A DNA stretch of 61,269 bases from NCBI GenBank assembly GCA_903922735.1, contig CAIXUZ010000034.1, forward strand, positions 1-61,269. The letters run 5' to 3'. Numbering within the stretch: the first letter of the stretch is position 1; each line of letters starts with the position of its first letter. This DNA is from an uncultured Verrucomicrobia subdivision 3 bacterium. GTDB taxonomy: Bacteria; Verrucomicrobiota; Verrucomicrobiia; Limisphaerales; UBA11358. Positions 17,084 to 24,719 of the stretch are shown here, one piece after another. The notes under the pieces were generated by a model. The model saw only the letters and a list, made by a program, of their open reading frames with translations. It was not told the DNA's origin and made no database searches. A program made the translations under genes and the position numbers.

Positions 17084-17098
17084 CATCATGACATCATG
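17084..17098. repeat. Tandem direct repeat of an 8-base word
   Basis: ACATCATG is repeated head to tail (17083-17098), and TATCATG precedes it at 17076. The word CATCATG is the complement of the CATGATG repeats around 13304-13482 in the same element. It may be a binding site for an element-encoded DNA-binding protein. Confidence 0.4.
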
Positions 17099-17110
17099 TA
17101 GGGCAGAAAC

Positions 17111-17302
17111 CTAGCTGGCTGTTGAGCTATCCAAAAAGCGCTTAATTTCCGTCAGAGTGAAAATCAAGCGGCGGCTGACTCTGGTCGGATGCAATAATCC
17201 TCTTTGCGCAAATCTGCGGATCGACCGTTCGCTGAAGCCAGTGATTTGGGAGGTTTCTTCTAGGTTGACACTTAATTTAGGGAGGTTGGGGGTAGTGTTC
17301 AT
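17111..17302 (-). CDS. AlpA-like excisionase at the right end of element B
   Basis: A 63-residue protein that is almost entirely one MerR/AlpA-type DNA-binding domain: LSVNLEETSQITGFSERSI, RRFAQRGLLHPTRVS and a wing RLIFTLTEIKRFLD. It lies about 210 bases from the right att core, where a recombination directionality factor is often found. It is a paralogue in style of the gene at 16016-16258 but clearly different in sequence. Short direct repeats sit just beyond its end at 17084-17098. Confidence 0.8.
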   Translation of the reverse strand: MNTTPNLPKLSVNLEETSQITGFSERSIRRFAQRGLLHPTRVSRRLIFTLTEIKRFLDSSTAS

Positions 17303-17510
17303 GTAGTTATTTTGCCTAATGAAAAATACGCCTCGTAAAGATTGCGTAAAGTGCAGTCCAGTCGGGTGCGACTTGTAACCCTTGAATAGTCAACCCGTCA
17401 TTCAAGCCGTGACGTTGGCTGACGGCTATTGACGATGAGCTGCATGAAGGCTTTTCAACCATGGCAACATTGGTTCCCTGTAGACCACCATAGACGAAAA
17501 GTGTATTTTA

Positions 17511-17555
17511 TTTCCTAAACCGTTGATCCCAGTTCAATTCCGGGTGGGAGCACCA
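17511..17555 (+). pseudogene. Orphan 3' half of tRNA-Arg(CCT) and right att core
   Basis: Begins with the core TTTCCTAAAC (17511-17520), continues through the 3' anticodon stem, the variable loop and a T-arm, and ends with TGGGAGCACCA. The acceptor strand pairs perfectly with the 5' half at 167. The T-stem CCCAG/CCGGG carries an A-C mismatch at 52-62, absent from the complete tRNA at 3712-3787, consistent with relaxed selection. No 5' half precedes it. This marks the right end of the integrated DNA; 17556-17676 is plain intergenic sequence. Confidence 0.9.
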
Positions 17556-17676
17556 ATTCAAACTGTTTTAAGCTGCTCATTCAGAGCGGGATGTGATTCA
17601 CCACTGAACAAGCACCGCAACTTCCTGGTCTATTCGTTGTTGATATTATTGTTGTTCAATTGCAACCATAACTTTT

Positions 17677-19398
17677 ATGAAATCTCTTCTTCACCCTAAG
17701 ATTTTCCTACTAGCTTTAGCCATGACGCTCGCCGTCACCAACGTCAGACCGGTGCAGGGACAATCGAACCCATCCCCTGCCGAAGGAATTGCTCCGCCCA
17801 CTATTGACCAGCCGGGCACTCCGCTCGCGGAAGTAGTCAAGCTGACCCAAGCCGGGGTAGATCTGAACATCATTAAAAACTACATCGCCAATACGCCCGG
17901 GGCATTCGGTTTGAACGCCGAAAAAATCATTTACCTTAATGACGCCGGCGTTCCCACCGACATCATCAACGCGATGTTGGATCACGACAAAAATCTTTCT
18001 GCGCCACCCACGAACAGTGCGCCGCCAGCCAGCGCGACCGCCCCAGTCATAGCGCAGCCAGCGGCGGAAGTGACCGTCAATCAATTTTACCAGACTCTTT
18101 CCCCTTACGGCAGCTGGGTGGAGATTGAAGGCTACGGGCGCTGCTGGCGTCCCACAACGGTGATTTATGATTCCGTTTGGCAACCGTATTGCGACCGTGG
18201 TCACTGGGTTTATAGCGACTACGGCTGGTATTGGGACTCCGATTATTCCTGGGGGGCGACATTTCACTATGGACGCTGGTTCCGGCACGCCCGCTTCGGC
18301 TGGTGCTGGTGGCCAGACACAGTCTGGGCACCGTCATGGGTGACGTGGCGTTCCCACAATGAATATTGCGGATGGGCACCGCTGCCGCCGTTCGCCGTGT
18401 ATCGCCCGGGCGTGGGTTTTTTCTATCGCGGCGCAGGTGTGACGGCCGGCTTTGACTTTGGTCTGGGCGCCGATTGTTTCACCTTCGTTTCCGCAGATCG
18501 CTTTTCGGAACGTCATCCGCGTTATTATCGCGCCGAGCCAAATCGCGTAAACCAGTTTTTTCACCAAACCACCATCATCAATAATTACAACGTCAACAAC
18601 CGCACAATTGTTAATGGCGGTATTCCCGTGGATCGCATCAATGCCGGCAACCACCGTCCCTTACAGCCGGTTCCGCTCGCCCAGATTCCCAATGCTGAAC
18701 GTCACGGCTGGCACGGCACCGGAGCCGATTCCACCCAACATCCCGGAACCCCTCCGCCCACAGATCAACGCGACTGGAATATTTCCCCCAGAAACACTCC
18801 GCCCCGCAACAATCCCAGCCTCACGATTCCCAACAGCCAAAATAACAACCCGCGCCCGACGCCTGCCGGCCCGACCAGCGGGCAATCCGGCAACCACGAT
18901 ATTCCAAACCGCAATATCAACACCCCGACGGACCCGCATCCAAACGTCGCTCCGCCAACCGCTAACAATCCACGACCGTCCCAACCCAGTGTCACCCCCG
19001 TGCGTCCGCCTTCCACCATGCCGCCGGACACTCGTTCAGGAAATCGAGACGTTCCAAACCGCAATGTGAACATCCCGGCGGAGACGCATCAAAATGCCTC
19101 TCCACCCGCCAGCTACAATTCGCGGCCATCGCAACCCAGTGTGACCCCGGTGCATCCGCCGGAATACAACCAGCGCAGCCAAACTCCACCAGTGGTCACG
19201 CCGCCTCATAATTCTGCGCCCGCCACACCACCGGCGAACAACTGGCAGCAGAACCGGCCGGCGCAAGCGCAATCACCGCCGGTGATTTCAACTCCGCGGA
19301 GCGCCACCCCATCCACACCGCCGGCCGCGCCAAGCCAACCGCAAAATCAGAATCGGAGCGCCACCCAGTATTCCGATAGAGACAAGCAAGGTCGTTGA
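17677..19398 (+). CDS. DUF6600-type secreted protein with Pro-rich repeat tail
   Basis: A 573-residue exported protein. It has a signal peptide (residues 1-28), a helical region (about 45-110), then a Trp/Tyr-rich core (about 130-290) in which SPYGSWVEIEGYGRCWRP, DYGWYWDSDYSWG and HYGRWFRH recur, as in DUF6600 proteins. The tail (about 340-573) is Pro/Asn/Ser-rich low complexity with two 50-residue tandem repeats. Probably a surface or periplasmic protein. It starts the conserved chromosomal part and is separated from ruvC by about 120 bases. Confidence 0.8.
   Translation: MKSLLHPKIFLLALAMTLAVTNVRPVQGQSNPSPAEGIAPPTIDQPGTPLAEVVKLTQAGVDLNIIKNYIANTPGAFGLNAEKIIYLNDAGVPTDIINAMLDHDKNLSAPPTNSAPPASATAPVIAQPAAEVTVNQFYQTLSPYGSWVEIEGYGRCWRPTTVIYDSVWQPYCDRGHWVYSDYGWYWDSDYSWGATFHYGRWFRHARFGWCWWPDTVWAPSWVTWRSHNEYCGWAPLPPFAVYRPGVGFFYRGAGVTAGFDFGLGADCFTFVSADRFSERHPRYYRAEPNRVNQFFHQTTIINNYNVNNRTIVNGGIPVDRINAGNHRPLQPVPLAQIPNAERHGWHGTGADSTQHPGTPPPTDQRDWNISPRNTPPRNNPSLTIPNSQNNNPRPTPAGPTSGQSGNHDIPNRNINTPTDPHPNVAPPTANNPRPSQPSVTPVRPPSTMPPDTRSGNRDVPNRNVNIPAETHQNASPPASYNSRPSQPSVTPVHPPEYNQRSQTPPVVTPPHNSAPATPPANNWQQNRPAQAQSPPVISTPRSATPSTPPAAPSQPQNQNRSATQYSDRDKQGR
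18889..19188 (+). repeat. Two tandem 150-base repeats inside the DUF6600 gene
   Basis: The units starting at 18889 and 19039 both encode a P-N-R-N-x-N motif, then P-R-P/R-P-S-Q-P-S-V-T-P-V and a Pro-rich end; the period is 150 bases (50 residues). The reading frame is kept, so repeat-number changes would only lengthen or shorten the tail. Confidence 0.7.
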
Positions 19399-19522
19399 GC
19401 AGTTCCTCCGGTTCACGCCGCGATGGCAACGTGCGGCGTTTTTCCTTTTGCCGCTGCACCGCCGCTGGCAACCTCTTGACGTGGGTATTTCCCGGCAACA
19501 ATTCGAGCAGATGCAACAACGC

Positions 19523-20092
19523 ATGAGCGGCAAAAAAACGCGCTCTACGACGCTGCCGTTGCCGCCCATCACCCTCCAGACCACCCGCACCGCGCAAATC
19601 ATACTCGGTGTTGACCCATCTTTACGGGGCACCGGTTTTGGGGTCATCCGCACTGGCGGCACACAACCGGTCGCTTTGGCGCAAGGCACCATTTCCAACC
19701 CGAAAGACTGGGAACGCTCACGTTGTCTCGCCCAAATCTCACAGACGCTCCGCGGCATTTTAGAAAAATATCAACCGACGGTCTGCGTGGTGGAAGGGTT
19801 GTTCTTCGCGCAAAATCTTAAAACCGCCATCATCATGGGCGAAGCCCGCGGCGCGGCGATGGCTACGATTGCGGAAGCCGGGCTGGATATTTATGAAATC
19901 GCGACCCGCAAAGTAAAGCAAGCCATCGTCGGCTACGGCGCGGCACAAAAAATCGCCGTGGCCAAAATGGTGCAGCGGATGCTGAACCTCGCTGAACTGC
20001 CCGCGCCCGACGCGGCCGACGCATTGGCGCTGGCGCTCGTCCATGCGCAGGAACAGAGCCGATTCAGCTTGAGCATGCCCAAGAAAATATGA
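19523..20092 (+). CDS. ruvC: RuvC, Holliday junction endonuclease
   Basis: Cuts Holliday junctions during homologous recombination. The RNase H-like fold is recognised by ILGVDPSLRGTGFG (first catalytic Asp), VVEGLFFAQN (catalytic Glu), the GAAQKIAVAKMVQ helix and DAADALALA (last catalytic Asp residues). The protein is about 189 residues from the ATG at 19523; ATGs at 19511 and 19448 are possible and would lengthen an N-terminal leader that most RuvCs lack. It overlaps ruvA by ATGA. No ruvB lies next to the pair. Confidence 0.93.
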   Translation: MSGKKTRSTTLPLPPITLQTTRTAQIILGVDPSLRGTGFGVIRTGGTQPVALAQGTISNPKDWERSRCLAQISQTLRGILEKYQPTVCVVEGLFFAQNLKTAIIMGEARGAAMATIAEAGLDIYEIATRKVKQAIVGYGAAQKIAVAKMVQRMLNLAELPAPDAADALALALVHAQEQSRFSLSMPKKI

Positions 20093-20691
20093 TCACCTTT
20101 CTCCAAGGCAAACTCATCGAAGCCCTGCCCACGCAAGTCGTGGTGGAAGTCCACGGCATCGGCTACGAGGTGCTGATTCCGCTCTCGTCATTCGACAAAC
20201 TACCCCAGCCCGGTCAGGACGTGAAGCTGCTCACGCAACTCATCGTCCGCGAAGACGCGCATATTCTTTACGGTTTTGCCACGGCAACGGAACGCGATTT
20301 GTTCCGGCTGCTCATCAACAACGTCAGCGGCATCGGCCCCAAGACCGCATTAAACATTTTGAGCGGCATGAACGCAACGGCCTTTCGCGGCGCGGTGGCG
20401 AACAGCGATGTAAAATCACTTTCACAAATTTCCGGCGTCGGCAAAAAGACCGCCGAGCGCATCGTCGTGGAATTGCGCGACAAAATCGGCGCAGCGGGCG
20501 CCCTGGAAGCCGCCAGCGCCAAACATTCGCTTTCAGCTGATGACCAGAAAACCAACGACGCCACGCTGGCGCTCATGGCGCTGGGCTTCAAGCAAAGCGA
20601 GGCGCACGACACCGTCCGCGCCGCGCAGGCGATGCTCGGCGCCGCGGCGACGGTGGAGCAACTCGTCCGCGCGGGCCTGAAAAAAGGCTGA
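20089..20691 (+). CDS. ruvA: RuvA, Holliday junction-binding subunit
   Basis: Binds four-way junctions and loads the RuvB motor. The 200-residue protein has the OB-fold start (MITFLQGKLIEALP, VVEVHGIGYEVLIP), the two helix-hairpin-helix motifs (NNVSGIGPKTALNILSG and ISGVGKKTAERIVVELRD) and the C-terminal RuvB-contact domain (ATLALMALGFKQSEA). Its start overlaps the ruvC stop, so translation is probably coupled. Confidence 0.96.
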   Translation: MITFLQGKLIEALPTQVVVEVHGIGYEVLIPLSSFDKLPQPGQDVKLLTQLIVREDAHILYGFATATERDLFRLLINNVSGIGPKTALNILSGMNATAFRGAVANSDVKSLSQISGVGKKTAERIVVELRDKIGAAGALEAASAKHSLSADDQKTNDATLALMALGFKQSEAHDTVRAAQAMLGAAATVEQLVRAGLKKG

Positions 20692-20696
20692 CCTCG

Positions 20697-21392
20697 ATGT
20701 CAAAGCACATACCTCAACGCCGCAGCGGCATCGTAATTCCGCACGCACCGAAATGGCATCAGCGCCTCGGGGCATTCGCGATTGTTATTTCGCTGCGGGC
20801 GCTGCTGGCCACCGTGCATTGCCGGCTGCGGAATCCTTCGGAATTTCTGGCATCGAACGCGCCGACGCCGGTGATTTTCTGCATCTGGCACAACCGGCTG
20901 GCGTCGTGCATCAAAGTTCTGGATGTCCATCGCCGGCCGCACAATGCCGGCGCCGGCATGGCGGCGCTGGTAAGCGCGAGCAAAGACGGGGCTTTTCTTT
21001 CGCGCATCCTCCAATGGTTCCGCGTGCAGCCGGTGCGCGGCTCCAGCAGCCGCCGCGGCGCGCAGGCGATGTTGGAAATGACGACCTGGTCGGAACGCGG
21101 CTACGACCTCACCATCACGCCAGACGGCCCGCGCGGCCCGTGCTACGAGATTCAAGACGGCATCACGTCGCTCGCCCAGTTAACCGGCCTGCCCATCGTG
21201 CCGGTATCATTTAATCTGAACTGGAAAATCTGCGTGAAAAGCTGGGATAAATTTCAAATCCCCCTACCCTTCGCCCGCTGCGAAGTCTGTGTCGGCAAGG
21301 CGATCCGCGTGCCGCCAAACGCCAGCGATGCCGAGCGAGAGGAATTGCGCCGCCAACTTGAAGCTGAACTTCGAGCCATCACGCGCGATTGA
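20697..21392 (+). CDS. DUF374 lysophospholipid acyltransferase-family protein
   Basis: A 231-residue protein of the DUF374 family within the LPLAT superfamily, thought to acylate membrane lipids or lipid A-type intermediates. The family order is visible: PVIFCIWHNRLASCI (the HN pair acts as the usual HX4D-like site), ASKDGAFLSRILQWF, VRGSSSRRGAQAMLEM, ITPDGPRGPCYEIQDG and LPIVPVSFN. It follows ruvA by 5 bases and precedes priA by 3, in an apparent operon. It is probably an inner-membrane peripheral enzyme. Confidence 0.85.
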   Translation: MSKHIPQRRSGIVIPHAPKWHQRLGAFAIVISLRALLATVHCRLRNPSEFLASNAPTPVIFCIWHNRLASCIKVLDVHRRPHNAGAGMAALVSASKDGAFLSRILQWFRVQPVRGSSSRRGAQAMLEMTTWSERGYDLTITPDGPRGPCYEIQDGITSLAQLTGLPIVPVSFNLNWKICVKSWDKFQIPLPFARCEVCVGKAIRVPPNASDAEREELRRQLEAELRAITRD

Positions 21393-21395
21393 AAA

Positions 21396-23699
21396 ATGAT
21401 TGCCCACGTCAGTCTCGAAATCGCACTGCGCAAGGAATTTGATTATTCGATTCCGCCAGAACTTCTGGGACGGGTGGATATCGGCAGCCGCGTGCAGGTC
21501 CCATTCGGGGCGCGTAAAATTCTTGGGGTTGTCACCGCAGTGGCCGAGGAATCCGCGCACGCTAATCTCAAGCCCATCATCAAGGTCATCGGCGCCCAAA
21601 CGCTGGTAACGGCGAAAGTTTTGAAACTCGCGCGGTGGATTGGCGAGTACTATTGCTGCGCACCGGAAACGGCGCTGAAGAGCGTGCTACCCGAAGCCGT
21701 ACGCAAGGAAGATGCCAGCTGGCGTGAGCGATTGTTCGTCCGCGTGCTGCCGGTCATCGGCGAATTCCCCAAATTACCCAAGCGACAACAGGCGGTCTGG
21801 AACCTGATTGAGGAGCGGCGGCAAATTTTATTATCCGAATTGGTTGAACTCGCGGAAACAACCGCTGCAACCATTCGCAAGCTGGAAGATCGCGGTTTGG
21901 TTTCGATCACGAATGAAGTTTCCGAGCGCGATCCTTACGCGAATGAAACCATACTGGCTTCGCAGCCGATCATGCTGAATCCAGCACAACTGATCGCGTT
22001 GGAGAAAATCAAGGCGGCAATGGCCAGGCACGAAGATGGAGGATTGAAGGTAAAGGATGGCCCGGCAAAACCATCTTCCACCCTCCCGCCTCCATCCTCG
22101 ACGTTCCTCCTCCACGGTGTCACCGGTTCCGGCAAGACGGAAATTTATCTGCAGGCTATCGCACATACGCTGGAACAAGGCAAAGGCGCGATTGTGCTGG
22201 TGCCGGAAATTTCACTGACGCCACAGACAGTGGAACGCTTCAAGGCACGTTTCAGTTCGGGAAAATTACAGACGCTCGTGGCGGTGCTGCATTCCCATTT
22301 GAGCGCGGGCGAGCGGCACGATGAATGGCACAAGATCCGGCAGGGCCGCGCCCGGATTGTCATCGGGGCACGCTCGGCGATTTTTGCACCGGTTGAGCCA
22401 CTGGGTCTGGTCATCGTGGACGAGGAACACGAATCCACTTATAAACAGGAGGAATCGCCGCGCTACCATGCCCGCGACGTAGCCGTGATGCGCGGACAAA
22501 TGGAAAAGGCCGTGGTCGTGCTCGGTTCGGCCACGCCTTCGATGGAAAGTTATTACAACTGCAAGAAGGGGAAATTCACCCTGCTCGAACTGCCCGAACG
22601 CGTGGATGACCAAAAAATGCCGCACGTTCGCGTCGTGGACATGCGGCAGGCGGCTTACAAGGAAAAAGGGCCACCCATTTTTTCGCCGCAGCTCAAAGAA
22701 GCCATCATGCAACGGCTGGAGCGGAAGGAGCAGACGATTTTGTTCCTTAACCGGCGCGGCTATTCGACTTCGCTGCAATGCCCGAAATGCGGCCATGTTT
22801 GCGAATGTCCGAATTGCAGCATTTCGCTCACCTACCATCGTCCAGAGCAAAAACTATCCTGCCACATCTGCGGCCACAACGAGCGCGTGCCCAATGTCTG
22901 CCCGAACGAGAAGTGCCAGAATCCCGCCATTCGTTTCTCCGGCACGGGCACACAGAAGGTTGAAGATATTTTGGGGAAATTGTTTCCGCATGCACGCATC
23001 AAACGCATGGATGCCGATGTAATGAAGAAAAAGGATGATTATCGGCGCGTGCTCGGCGAATTTCGCCATGGAAAAATTGACATCCTCATCGGCACGCAAA
23101 TGATCGCGAAGGGGCTGCATTTCCCGAACGTCACGCTGGTCGGCATCATCTACGCGGACATGGCGCTGCATCAACCGGATTTCCGCGCCGGCGAACGCAC
23201 CTTCCAACTGCTCACGCAGGTGGCCGGTCGCGCCGGTCGTGGTGATATTGAAGGAGAAGTTTTTGTGCAGGCGTTCACGCCGTTTCACCCCGCCATCCAA
23301 TACGCTCGCCGCCACGATTTTGTGGGCTTCTACGAGCAGGAAATGGAGTTTCGCGAACAGTTGAAATACCCGCCGGTCAGCCGCGTGGCCATGCTCACGA
23401 TGAAAGGCCGGAACGAGGACAAGGTGAAATTCTCGGCGGAGCATTTGAAACGCGAACTGGAGAAGTTGAAAACGGCAACGGCGGGCGCGGATCACCGCAA
23501 TCATTTCACTGATTTGATTATATCAGGCCCGTCGCCGGCGCCGCTGCTGCGCGCGGAAAACTTTTACCGCTACCAGATCATGCTACGGACACGGGCGATG
23601 AGCCGATTGAGCCAGTCGCTGGCGCAAGCCGTGGCGACCCTCCTGCTGCCGGATGAAGTAACGCTGGCGGTGGACATTGACCCGGTGAATTTGAGCTGA
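21396..23699 (+). CDS. priA: PriA, primosomal replication-restart helicase
   Basis: Restarts stalled replication forks by unwinding DNA and loading the primosome. The 767-residue protein shows the N-terminal DNA-binding domain (FDYSIPPELLGRV, VQVPFGAR), helicase motif I HGVTGSGKTEIYLQ, DEEHESTYKQEE (motif II), GSATPSMES (III), FLNRRGYS (IV) and motifs V-VI IGTQMIAKGLHFP and QVAGRAGRGD. The zinc-binding insertion has paired CPKC, CPNC, CHIC and CPNEKC motifs. It is the last gene of the ruvCA-DUF374-priA run. Confidence 0.97.
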   Translation: MIAHVSLEIALRKEFDYSIPPELLGRVDIGSRVQVPFGARKILGVVTAVAEESAHANLKPIIKVIGAQTLVTAKVLKLARWIGEYYCCAPETALKSVLPEAVRKEDASWRERLFVRVLPVIGEFPKLPKRQQAVWNLIEERRQILLSELVELAETTAATIRKLEDRGLVSITNEVSERDPYANETILASQPIMLNPAQLIALEKIKAAMARHEDGGLKVKDGPAKPSSTLPPPSSTFLLHGVTGSGKTEIYLQAIAHTLEQGKGAIVLVPEISLTPQTVERFKARFSSGKLQTLVAVLHSHLSAGERHDEWHKIRQGRARIVIGARSAIFAPVEPLGLVIVDEEHESTYKQEESPRYHARDVAVMRGQMEKAVVVLGSATPSMESYYNCKKGKFTLLELPERVDDQKMPHVRVVDMRQAAYKEKGPPIFSPQLKEAIMQRLERKEQTILFLNRRGYSTSLQCPKCGHVCECPNCSISLTYHRPEQKLSCHICGHNERVPNVCPNEKCQNPAIRFSGTGTQKVEDILGKLFPHARIKRMDADVMKKKDDYRRVLGEFRHGKIDILIGTQMIAKGLHFPNVTLVGIIYADMALHQPDFRAGERTFQLLTQVAGRAGRGDIEGEVFVQAFTPFHPAIQYARRHDFVGFYEQEMEFREQLKYPPVSRVAMLTMKGRNEDKVKFSAEHLKRELEKLKTATAGADHRNHFTDLIISGPSPAPLLRAENFYRYQIMLRTRAMSRLSQSLAQAVATLLLPDEVTLAVDIDPVNLS

Positions 23700-23758
23700 A
23701 ATCTCCTATAGCTAAAATCAGGCTTCGCTTTTGGTCGCGATTGATTTTTAATATCGGC

Positions 23759-24637
23759 ATGAACACCCCACGGCTCACACTGGCAGCAATACTCGCTGCT
23801 ATAATCACCACCTCCGCCTTGGCCGCCAATGCCCCCAAGGCTGCCGGCACCGGCGCCAGTTTCAAAGGTCCGCTTGGCCTCCAGCTATGGAGTTTGCGAG
23901 ATGAATTCAAGAAAGACGTTCCCGCCGCCTTAGACAAGGTTCACGCGCTGGGTTTCCGCAGCGTGGAACTTGCCGGTCTTTACGGCAAGCCGGCCGGCGA
24001 ACTGAAGGCCATGCTGGAGGCTCGGGAATTGAAGGCGGTTGCCGGCCATATTGCTTACGATCGTTTGCGCGACGACCCCGAAGGCGTGGCGAAAGAGGCA
24101 AAAGAACTCGGCCTCGAATACATCGGCACGGCTTGGATCACCCACAAGGGAGCGTTCACTGAAGCCGCCGCGCAGGAAGCCGCCAAGGTTTTCAATCGCG
24201 CCGGGGAAATCCTCGCCAAGCAAGGCATCAAACTTTATTACCACAACCATGGTTATGAATTTGAGCCGCTGGGCAATGGCACGCTGTTTGACTTGCTGAT
24301 GAAGGAAACCAAGCCGGAATTTGTCTCCTTCGAGATGGACGTGACTTGGGTAATTTTTCCCGGGCAAGACCCGGCAAAGTTGTTGCAGAAATATGCGGGT
24401 CGCTGGGCGCTGGTGCATATCAAGGATTTAAAGCGCGGAGTGGAAACCGGATCATTGGCCGGCAAAACCGATACGAAAAACGATGTCGTCGTCGGCACGG
24501 GACAGACGGACTGGCCGGCGGTGTTGAAGGCGGCGAAAAAAGCCGGGGTGAAATACTATTTTATTGAAGACGAATCGCCGACGGCGCTCGAACAAATCCC
24601 CCAGAGCTTGAAATATCTCGAACAGGTGAAATTCTAA
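23759..24637 (+). CDS. Exported sugar phosphate isomerase/epimerase-like TIM barrel
   Basis: A 292-residue protein with a cleavable signal peptide (MNTPRLTLAAILAAIITTSA) followed by an AP endonuclease-2-like TIM barrel typical of the xylose isomerase-like family: LGLQLWSLRDEFKKD, LGFRSVELAGLYG, KLYYHNHGYEFEPL and VSFEMDVTWV. Metal-binding His and Glu/Asp residues are present at the expected strand ends. Planctomycetes and Verrucomicrobia have many such exported sugar isomerase-like proteins; the substrate is unknown. It ends just before a bidirectional terminator. Confidence 0.83.
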   Translation: MNTPRLTLAAILAAIITTSALAANAPKAAGTGASFKGPLGLQLWSLRDEFKKDVPAALDKVHALGFRSVELAGLYGKPAGELKAMLEARELKAVAGHIAYDRLRDDPEGVAKEAKELGLEYIGTAWITHKGAFTEAAAQEAAKVFNRAGEILAKQGIKLYYHNHGYEFEPLGNGTLFDLLMKETKPEFVSFEMDVTWVIFPGQDPAKLLQKYAGRWALVHIKDLKRGVETGSLAGKTDTKNDVVVGTGQTDWPAVLKAAKKAGVKYYFIEDESPTALEQIPQSLKYLEQVKF

Positions 24638-24667
24638 AACCGGATTTTCTCCAACTGGATAAATCAA

Positions 24668-24700
24668 AAACGCCGCGAGTCTGACTGATTCGCGGCGTTT
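24668..24700. terminator. Bidirectional terminator between convergent genes
   Basis: Stem AAACGCCGCGA paired with TCGCGGCGTTT around an 11-base loop. It lies between the end of the isomerase-like gene and the end of moeB, serving both strands. Confidence 0.75.
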
Positions 24701-24719
24701 CACTTTCGTTTAATCGCAA

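Larger units (their letters stand above)
3753..17510. mobile_element. Element B: 13.8 kb tRNA-Arg-integrated element with defence cargo
   Basis: Lies between the middle and right att cores. The left end has the integrase, the right end an excisionase-like gene. Between them are regulators, two exported cargo proteins, a restriction-modification pair, a membrane/DGQHR pair and a primase-helicase. There are no capsid, terminase, tail, relaxase or type IV secretion genes, so it looks like a phage-satellite-like or simple integrative element that relies on a helper for transfer. Under the tandem model its left end supplies the 3' half of the complete tRNA-Arg and leaves the host 3' half orphaned at 17511-17555. 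Confidence 0.75.

Noticed and set aside
208..17510. Prophage
   Set aside because: No capsid, portal, terminase, tail or lysis gene is visible in any frame; integrase and primase alone fit a satellite or integrative element.
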